From Candidatus Binataceae bacterium (GTDB lineage: Bacteria; Desulfobacterota; Binatia; Binatales; Binataceae): a stretch of 59,722 nt of DNA. The stretch spans positions 1 to 59,722 of the forward strand of contig DATJXN010000134.1 in the NCBI GenBank assembly GCA_035500095.1, read 5' to 3'. Within the stretch, counting starts at the first letter, position 1; every line of letters begins with the position of its first letter. A model generated the notes under the pieces. It had not been told where the DNA came from. It did no database searches and worked only from the letters and a program-made list of their open reading frames with translations. The translations under genes and the position numbers were made by a program. Below are positions 53,700 through 59,722 of the stretch, in pieces.

Positions 53700-54209
53700 C
53701 TATTTCTGACAGATGTCCTGCCATCGCTCGACCGTGAGGTCGCCGGCCACGCTCTGCAGAAGGATCACGCCCGGCCGCGCCGCATGGAACTGGTAGGCGG
53801 TGCCTTTGGGCAGGAGCGCCATGTGTCCGCGCCGCGCAACGATACGTCCCATCCGCCGGCCCTTGGGCGTACCCTCGAGCATCGTCGTCCCCTCGTGCTC
53901 CTCCGAGGCCGCCAGGGCATCGAGCTTGACGAGCCGAATCTCGACCTCGCCGTCCATGATAATCGCGGACTCGTCGTGCGAGGCGGTATACCAGGGCGAG
54001 GTTCCTTCGGCCCGCACTGCTTCGAGCACGTACTTGAGGTTTTTGGCGACGGCGACTTTTTCGTAGGGTTCCGACTTGGAGGCGACCTCGAAGACGTTGG
54101 AGAAAGCGTAGTTGCGCGGGTCGTCGTTAATCGCCTCGACGCCGCCCTTCTCGTAATGTTCGAGCGATCCGAAGCGGGTCGCGCGCGTCATCGTTTTCGG
54201 ATCCGCCAT
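53700..54209 (-). CDS. Hydroquinone 1,2-dioxygenase small subunit (HapC/HqdA/PnpC-like)
   Basis: The 169-residue protein (about 18-19 kDa) has the size of the small subunit of heterotetrameric hydroquinone dioxygenases. It starts with a short N-terminal arm (FGSLEHYEKGGVEAINDDPR), then a cupin-like barrel with TSPWYTASHDESAIIMDGEV, MGRIVARRGHMALLPKGTAY and QFHAARPGVILLQS. Iron is thought to sit in the large subunit, and this one shapes and stabilises the active site. It is the first gene of the transcription unit, because an intrinsic terminator at 54374-54411 separates it from the monooxygenase gene. Confidence 0.83.
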   Translation of the reverse strand: MADPKTMTRATRFGSLEHYEKGGVEAINDDPRNYAFSNVFEVASKSEPYEKVAVAKNLKYVLEAVRAEGTSPWYTASHDESAIIMDGEVEIRLVKLDALAASEEHEGTTMLEGTPKGRRMGRIVARRGHMALLPKGTAYQFHAARPGVILLQSVAGDLTVERWQDICQK

Positions 54210-54373
54210 GTGGTTGGAACCTCCCGGGCCGCGGCGCGGCCTTGCGTGACAGCAACACAGGCGCCGCGCGCCGACTCAGCGCATCCGTAGCACTTTGTCG
54301 CTTTGCATGCCAACCGTCGGCCGCACGCCGCGATTCCCGGCACGGTCAGGGTTCGGTCCGCAGCCCGGCCGGC

Positions 54374-54411
54374 AAAAAAAGAAGGGGACGATCCGAGGAA
54401 TCGCCCCCTTC
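54374..54411 (-). terminator. Rho-independent terminator after the luciferase-like gene
   Basis: Read on the minus strand, a 12-base stem (54411-54400 with 54392-54381, one G-U pair) encloses a 7-base loop and is followed directly by seven T residues (54380-54374). It lies 30 bases after the stop of the monooxygenase gene and would end its transcript before the dioxygenase genes. Confidence 0.85.
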
Positions 54412-54440
54412 GAGCATCCAAGTTCGCTCCGCGCTGGCGT

Positions 54441-55562
54441 CTAGGCGGCGCGGGCCGGCTCCGACGTAAGCTTCAGTTCCGCGGGTTCGGCCAGCGGCGC
54501 GGTTTTCCACTTCTTGAGTTCGGGCATCACGTGCTTGACGAAGCACTTGATGTTGCGCTCGGCTTCGTCGAATGGCATCCCGGCGTAGCTGAAGTTGCCC
54601 ATGATGCCGTTGTTGTTGATCGTCTCCTGCATGAACTTGAGTTTTTCGAGCACTTCGGCCGGCGTCCCGAACGGCATCAGCGAAGCGAAGTCTTTCGCCG
54701 CGCTGTCCATCCCGTGACGCGCAATATACCGGCTGACTCCGCTGTAGAATTCGTAGCTCTTGTTCTGGCCGAATTTCTCCGAAGTCATCTCATAGTGCTT
54801 CATCGCCGTGTGATAGTAGTCGGTGATGTACTTCATCCCCAACTCCTGCGCGCGGCTGCGATCTTCGTCGACGAAGATGAACCCGCCCGAAAGCGGCGGC
54901 GGCGGCTCGGTGCCGTTAGTCTCGCGCCAGACGTTGTGGTAAATCTCAAAATCCTTCTTGACCGCGTCCCACGGCTTTTGCGGAATCACCAGCACTCCGA
55001 CTCCGAGCCGCGCCATGATCGGCATCGATTCCGGCGAGACCGCGGCGGCGTAAGTGCGGCCGCGGAACGAGCGTGCCGGGAAGGGGCGGATTTCGCGCCG
55101 CGGCTGATTGGTGTGGCGCCCGCCCTCCATGTAGCCCTTTTCGAGCGCGCTTAGGACCAGTTCGGCATATTCGACGAAGAGGCTCCGGCCTTCGTTCTGA
55201 TCGAGGCGGAAGCCCTCGTACTCGATTCGCGCAAGACCGCGGCCGAGCCCCAGGATGAAGCGGCCACCCGACAGATGGTCGAGCAGCGAGGCCTGCTCTG
55301 CTACCCGGATCGGATCGTGCCACGGCAGCACGACCACCATCGAGCCGAGCTTCACGTGCTTGGTCCTGCCCGCCATGTATGAGAGGAACTGCAGCACGTC
55401 GGGACACATCGTGTAGTCGTCAAAGTGATGCTCGACCGACCAGACCGAGTCGAATCCAAGCGGCTCTGCCATCTCGGCAAAGCGCAACTCGTTGCGATAG
55501 ACCTCGGCGTCGGAAAGTACGTTGTTGGGATTCTGGAAAGCTGCTCCGTATCCTACGTGCAT
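54441..55562 (-). CDS. Luciferase-like (LLM class) flavin-dependent monooxygenase
   Basis: The 373-residue protein has the TIM-barrel luciferase-like pattern: ELRFAEMAEPLGFDSVWSVE, HHFDDYTMCPDVLQFLSYMA, VKLGSMVVVLPWHDPIRVAE and DHLSGGRFILGLGRGLARIE. The EHHF block, with its histidines, lies at the flavin site; DHLSGGR is the family hallmark. It uses FMNH2 or F420, supplied by a partner that is not in the window, for oxidation or hydroxylation. It stands upstream of the hydroquinone cluster on the same strand but ends in its own terminator. Whether it makes the hydroquinone, for example from a phenolic precursor, is only a suggestion. Confidence 0.88.
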   Translation of the reverse strand: MHVGYGAAFQNPNNVLSDAEVYRNELRFAEMAEPLGFDSVWSVEHHFDDYTMCPDVLQFLSYMAGRTKHVKLGSMVVVLPWHDPIRVAEQASLLDHLSGGRFILGLGRGLARIEYEGFRLDQNEGRSLFVEYAELVLSALEKGYMEGGRHTNQPRREIRPFPARSFRGRTYAAAVSPESMPIMARLGVGVLVIPQKPWDAVKKDFEIYHNVWRETNGTEPPPPLSGGFIFVDEDRSRAQELGMKYITDYYHTAMKHYEMTSEKFGQNKSYEFYSGVSRYIARHGMDSAAKDFASLMPFGTPAEVLEKLKFMQETINNNGIMGNFSYAGMPFDEAERNIKCFVKHVMPELKKWKTAPLAEPAELKLTSEPARAA

Positions 55563-55819
55563 GGCGTTCTCCTGATGTAATGTGGCCGCCGTCGTTGGCC
55601 GGGTACGGCCGCGGTGCCGTCACGGTGCGCAGGGGCCCTGTAAGTGGTTTAGCGCAGTCGGCCCTTGGTTTTCCAGACGCCGGGCAGCGCGGCTGGTTCG
55701 CGGATCGTCCGGACCGGGACCCAAAGGGGCGGAAAACGGCGCGATCGCGTTTCGCACTGGCGCCGCCGGCGCGCGATAATGGCCGCGCGCGATTAAACGC
55801 GCGGGAGGAGCGAGAGACG

Positions 55820-56581
55820 ATGCTGCTCGACAACCCGAAGGGAAACTACAAATTCGTCCGCGGCTATGGCGCACCGTTTTCGTCCGGCGCGATCGCGCAT
55901 CCGGGCTTCGAAATCGTGCACGCGAGCTTCAGGCCGCTCGCCGCCTTGGCGGACGGCTATGGGCTAATCGAGAGCCATCTGCGAGCGGCGGGCCGCCCAC
56001 TCGGCGCGATCTGCGGAATCGAACTGCGCATCCCGGCGGCGCTCACTCCGGCCGGCTTCGACGAATTCAACCGTCCCTATATCGAGCGGCTGACGGCGTG
56101 GGGCCTCATGGTCGAAGGGCTTAACCCGGTCGCGCGAACCAACGTCGCGCCGGCCTCTAGTCCGATCGCCGGACCGTCGATCTTCGGCTTCTACTACACC
56201 GTGCCGGCGGCGGCGGGCGCGGCGCGGCCGTCCTTCGTGCTCGCGGGAGTGCCCGAGGTTGCATCGCGCGAGGGCGGCAAGCGCGAGGTCGTCGCCGCGG
56301 GCGACGTCTCGCTCGAAGGGCTGAAGCGCAAAACCGCGTGCATCATGGCAGTCCTGGGAGGACTCCTGCGGGAGATGAATATCGGTTGGGACGAGGCGTC
56401 GGCGGTGAATCTCTACACTGTCCACGACGTCCATCCGCTGTTCGCAGCCGATCTCCTGCCGGCGCTGGGAGCGGCGGCTTATCGGGGAATCCGATGGCAT
56501 TACGCGCGGCCGCCGGTTATCGGGCTGGAACTGGAAATCGACGGCTACGCTGCGCGCCAGGAACTGGTGCTCGCGCCCTGA
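55820..56581 (+). CDS. RidA-like conserved protein
   Basis: ATG 55820 follows a purine-rich GGGAGGAGCGAGAG stretch. The 253-residue product has the start MLLDNPKGNYKFVRGYGAPF and repeated features of the RidA/YjgF or chorismatase-like fold: PFSSGAIAHPGFEIVHASFR, LIESHLRAAGRPLGAICGIE (the acidic residue near the cleft) and VNLYTVHDVHPLFAADLLPA. RidA-type proteins hydrolyse enamines or imines; longer relatives act in aromatic degradation and shikimate-derived metabolism. The substrate is not known. It is divergent from the monooxygenase gene and may serve the same aromatic pathway. Confidence 0.6.
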   Translation: MLLDNPKGNYKFVRGYGAPFSSGAIAHPGFEIVHASFRPLAALADGYGLIESHLRAAGRPLGAICGIELRIPAALTPAGFDEFNRPYIERLTAWGLMVEGLNPVARTNVAPASSPIAGPSIFGFYYTVPAAAGAARPSFVLAGVPEVASREGGKREVVAAGDVSLEGLKRKTACIMAVLGGLLREMNIGWDEASAVNLYTVHDVHPLFAADLLPALGAAAYRGIRWHYARPPVIGLELEIDGYAARQELVLAP

Positions 56582-56732
56582 GCGATCGCCGCAGACATAC
56601 AGCCCTGGTCCAGCCGTGGTCAGCTTTTATCGCAGCGCCACTTTGCTGACGCTGCGGCGTCTGATTTGCTGACGTCCGCTTCTCCTATCGCGTCTAATTT
56701 TTGCTTAGTCCCGCGCCGTCCAGGCATCGCTC

Positions 56733-59243
56733 TTGCTCATCTCGATATGGGCAGCGGTTTGCGTGGCGCCTCACGGTCTGTGTGTGGGCCAGAGCGCGAG
56801 CGACGGCGCGGCGGGTCGCCGCCCCAAGAGGGAGGGCTCGCAAAGGATGGGGCTTGCGGCGCAAATGCTCTGGCGAAATTGGGCTGCCGATTCGCCTGCG
56901 CGTGCTGCGCCTGTTGAGCCCGCGAAAGCGACGGAGTCCCTCGAAGCCACAGAGTCCTTCGAGGAGGAATTCGCCGCTGGGAATCTGCGCTGGCTGTTGC
57001 TGACGTTCCGCGTCGGAGCCCTGACCATCGCGCTCTTCCAATCCGCTTATATCATCGAGACCGTCTATCTCGCTTCCGTCTCCGCGAGCGCGCGCGCGGC
57101 GTTCGGCGCGGATTTTCTGATCGCAACCCTGCCGCTCGTGGCATTCGGGTTGAGCTTCAGCCGATGGTTCGAAGGTCACTGGCGGACGCTTACCCTGGGG
57201 CTGTGCATCGCGCTCGTCGGACTCAACGCCGCAGCCAACGTAATCCGCCATGAAAGCGTGCCGATGTTTATCGAAACCCTGCTCCTGCTGGTCGGCACCG
57301 GCGCGTTGGTTCCATGGAGCGAGCGCTGGCAGGGGGCGCTCGGCGGCTTTTGCCTGGCCGCATTTGCAGCCGATCAGGCGCTGACGCCGATGCCCGATGC
57401 GTATGCGCAGGTCCGCTGGCTGGGGATGTCGGGTGCGGTGGTGGTTGCTCAGATCGCGGTGCATCTGACCGGCCTCTATCGGCGTGAACTTGCCGCGCAC
57501 TGCCGAGCGCTCGCGGCTGCGCGCGAGCAGGCGTTGCTCGCCTCGCGCACAAAGTCCGAATTCCTCTCCACCATGTCGCACGAGATCCGCACGCCGATGA
57601 ACTCCGTCCTCGGGATGGCCGAGGTGCTCGCAGAGACCGACCTCGATGGCGCTCAGCGCCGCTATCTCGAAACGCTACGCTTCAACGGCGGCGCCTTGAT
57701 GAAGCTGCTCGACGATATTCTCGACCTGGCCAAGGTCGAGAGCGGCCGCGTGCGCTTGCGGAATAAGGAATTCGATCTCGCCGATCTGGTCGAAAAAACC
57801 GTCGAGTCCCTTGCCGTGCGCGCGCACGGCAAAGGACTCGAACTCGTGGCGCGGATCCTTCCCGGCACTCCGTCACGGCTGATGGGCGACTTGCCCAGGC
57901 TGCGCCAGGTGCTGATGAATCTGCTCGGGAACGCGATCAAATTTACCGAGTCCGGCTCGGTCTAATTAACGGTCGCGGCCGGCGATGACGATTCGGCCGG
58001 CGAGAACAGAACGGCCGATACTCGCCTCAGGGCCGTGCGCTTCTCGGTCGCCGACACCGGGATCGGAATCGAATCGGCCAAGCTCGCCGGGATCTTCGCG
58101 AGCTTTACCCAGGCCAACTCCTCCGACACGCGCAAGTACGGCGGCAGCGGATTGGGCCTGGCCATAGCGTCACGGCTGGCGGCGCTGATGGGCGGGGGGC
58201 GGATCTCGGTCGAAAGCGCGGCGGGCCGCGGGAGCACCTTTCATTTCACCGCTCCGCTCGAATTTGTCGGCGCCGTGGCCGAACCCGCTCCGGCTCGCGA
58301 CCTGTGTGGGAAGCGCGTGCTGGTAGCCGATCGCAACGCCGCCAATCGACGCATCTTCATCGAGACGCTTCGCAGCTTCGGCGCCGCCGTCGAGGAAGCG
58401 TCGACGGTGGCGGAGACGATCGCGACGCTGCGCCAGGCCCTGCAGCTTGGCCGGCCCTTCGACCTCGTCTTCGGCGATTGCCAGATGCCGGGGATCGAGC
58501 AGATCGAGCGGCTGGCGGCGCCGGGATGCGCTTGCGGAGCGGCGATGATCGTCCCGATGCTGACTACCGACGATCTAACCTCCAAGATCGCTCGCGTGCA
58601 GCGTCTGGGCTTCGAGCACCATCTGCTGAAGCCCGTTCGCCGCTCCGATCTGCTCGATCTGATTTCGCGGGCCGCGAAGACGCACAAAAACAAGCCGCTC
58701 GAGGCCAAACCCAACGACGATGCTGTAGGCGAGCCGGCCCAACCGGCCGCGCCGACGGCAGCTTCAGCTTCGCGTCCGTTGCACATCCTGTTCGCGGAAG
58801 ACTCATCCGACAATCGCCTGCTGATAACCGCCTACTTCAAGAATCTCCCCTATCAGGTCGAAACCGCCGAGAACGGCAAAGTCGCGGTCGATAAATTCGT
58901 CCACGACCGCTATGACCTGGTGCTCATGGATATGCAGATGCCGGTGATGGATGGTTACGCCGCGGTCAGGCTCATCCGCGCCTGGGAGCGGGAGCATCGG
59001 CTCGCCGCGACGCCGGTGCTGGCGCTTACCGCATCCACGCTCGATGATGACATCGCGCGCGCCCTGGACGCCGGTTGCGACCGACATATCACCAAGCCAG
59101 TACGCAAGGCCGCCCTCCTGGCCGCGGTGCATGAGACCCTGGCGTCGGCCGCTGCACGCCACGTCGAGACCGCGCCAGCTTCGGTCAGCGCGCCAGCGGC
59201 CCCGGCCCGCGTTAAAGCCCGGCTAAACAGCGTCGCGCAGTGA
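56733..59243 (+). pseudogene. Hybrid sensor histidine kinase/response regulator interrupted by in-frame TAA
   Basis: One frame runs from about 56733 to TGA 59241-59243 and is broken only by TAA at 57963-57965. Before the stop it encodes about six membrane helices (roughly residues 90-255), a HisKA domain with phospho-histidine in TMSHEIRTPMNSVLGM, and the first half of the ATPase (N-box MNLLGNAIKFTESG). After it come G1 (VADTGIGIE), G2 ([10 protein letters not shown]), a receiver with a weak acidic pocket (GDCQMPG) and a second full receiver ([10 protein letters not shown] in [12 protein letters not shown] in ITKPV). A CAA-to-TAA change would explain the stop (GSV-Q-LTV). ATG 56847 is an alternative start with GGGAGG upstream. 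Two separate half-proteins are unlikely to work. Confidence 0.82.
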
Positions 59244-59252
59244 GCGGGGATT

Positions 59253-59279
59253 GCGCTCGCGCGTGAACCGCGCGAGCGC
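59253..59279. terminator. Perfect 11-base hairpin after the kinase gene
   Basis: GCGCTCGCGCG and CGCGCGAGCGC pair perfectly around a 5-base loop (TGAAC), starting nine bases after the kinase stop. No T tract follows, so it could slow polymerase or protect the 3' end rather than being a classic terminator. Confidence 0.5.
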
Positions 59280-59287
59280 CGGCAATT

Positions 59288-59340
59288 CCACGCTGTGCGG
59301 GACGCGACGGCCTTCGGCCCTCGCGTCCCGCACAGCGTGG
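59288..59340. repeat. Large inverted repeat (20-base perfect arms)
   Basis: Left arm 59288-59307 and right arm 59321-59340 are perfect reverse complements (20 of 20), around a 13-base loop that itself holds GGCC-TTC-GGCC. It lies between the kinase gene and ubiE. It has the look of a REP-like element or a very strong bidirectional terminator; no T tract follows. Confidence 0.75.
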
Positions 59341-59388
59341 GTTGAGCCGCGTGCGGCAATTGCCTACCTTCTGAACCAGCGTGAGCAC

Positions 59389-59722
59389 GTGACCAGTTCA
59401 TCCTCGCCAATCGTCAACGATCGTCCTGCCGCAGATGCGGCGCCTGCCGGCGGCGCCGAACGCGCCGCCGGCAAGGCGGCGTTCGTGCGCGCCATGTTCG
59501 GGCGCATCGTGCCCCGCTATGACCTCGTCAACCGCCTCATGACCATCGGGCTCGACCGCCGATGGCGCCGCGAGACCGCCGCGATCGCGCAGCCCGCCGG
59601 CGCGATCGCGCTCGACATCGCCACCGGCACCGGCGATCTCGCACTGGAACTTGCGAGCCAGGGGGCGCGACGCGTGGTCGGCGCGGATTTCTGCGCCGAC
59701 ATGCTGACGGCAGCGGTGGGGC
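59389..59722 (+). CDS. ubiE: UbiE/MenG demethylmenaquinone/ubiquinone methyltransferase, 5' part
   Basis: The frame from GTG 59389 is open to the window edge (111 codons). After a low-complexity Ala-rich start it reads VRAMFGRIVPRYDLVNRLMT, then IGLDRRWRRETA, the family's first signature, and the SAM-binding LDIATGTGDLALELA (motif I) with VVGADFCADML (motif II). UbiE C-methylates the benzoquinone or naphthoquinone ring in the inner membrane pathway. CTG 59371 is another possible start. The C-terminal half lies outside the window, so co-factor and quinone type cannot be judged. Confidence 0.9.
   Translation, partial: MTSSSSPIVNDRPAADAAPAGGAERAAGKAAFVRAMFGRIVPRYDLVNRLMTIGLDRRWRRETAAIAQPAGAIALDIATGTGDLALELASQGARRVVGADFCADMLTAAVG

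Noticed and set aside
50124-53737. Long plus-strand frames opposite the CoA-transferase, dehydrogenase and dioxygenase genes
   Set aside because: All are antisense to genes with clear active-site motifs and have His/Arg-rich shadow composition.

Overview
The window looks like a chromosomal segment of a GC-rich, Gram-negative, heterotrophic bacterium. It has outer-membrane lipoprotein signals, an LpxH-like phosphoesterase, a Wza/Wzz-type capsule or exopolysaccharide (EPS) cluster, a ring-cleavage pathway for hydroquinone and the start of ubiE. No gene fixes the taxon. The mixture of luciferase-like monooxygenase, hydroquinone dioxygenase and 3-oxoadipate genes with long GC-rich operons would suit a soil proteobacterium or a Binatota/Desulfobacterota-like lineage; that is inference. 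No tRNA, rRNA or CRISPR array was seen.

Layout. (1) About 0-15 kb is visibly less GC-rich and full of decayed genes. It holds a FixJ-type response regulator, a single-domain receiver, a 1726-residue kinase-like/ATPase/GAF/histidine kinase, small secreted proteins, a TPR protein, membrane proteins, and relics of a HAD hydrolase, an arylsulfatase, a DUF2092 protein, an IS630 transposase and an XRE regulator. Three intergenic sites carry the same quasi-palindromic motif (TTGG-N-C...G-N-CCAA), and a related palindrome sits before the arylsulfatase at 37 kb. I propose a two-component regulon that was probably acquired as a block and is partly decaying. (2) 15.8-32.4 kb is one long plus-strand EPS operon: Wza-like export lipoprotein, GumC/Wzz-like protein, ExeA-like ATPase, a CpsD-like protein without its P-loop lysine, a WbpB/WbpD/WbpE-like trio for a diacetamido uronic acid, initiating sugar transferase, flippase, glycosyltransferases, deacetylase-like proteins, a short UDP-sugar dehydrogenase and, unexpectedly, a DUF262 protein. 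32.5-36.5 kb on the minus strand adds a methyltransferase, a lytic-transglycosylase-like protein, an O-antigen polymerase/ligase and a NodB deacetylase.

(3) 37-43 kb: an arylsulfatase broken by one amber codon, an MFS transporter, a frameshifted gluconokinase, an aldo/keto reductase and a formamidase/acetamidase. (4) 43.3-48.1 kb: an LpxH-like phosphoesterase overlapping an MGDG-synthase-like glycosyltransferase, then a GH1 glucosidase, then a decayed paralogue followed by its intact copy. (5) 48.1-55.6 kb, minus strand: a hydroquinone meta-cleavage pathway (HapC, HapD, HapE, CatI, CatJ, PcaF-like) lacking only maleylacetate reductase, plus a luciferase-like monooxygenase ending in its own intrinsic terminator. 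(6) 55.8-59.7 kb: a RidA-like protein, a hybrid histidine kinase broken by an in-frame TAA, two strong hairpins and the 5' part of ubiE.

Interrupted genes are unusually common: a 5-base slip, a 1-base shift, one amber and one ochre codon, and several relics. True decay and assembly error cannot be separated from this sequence alone.
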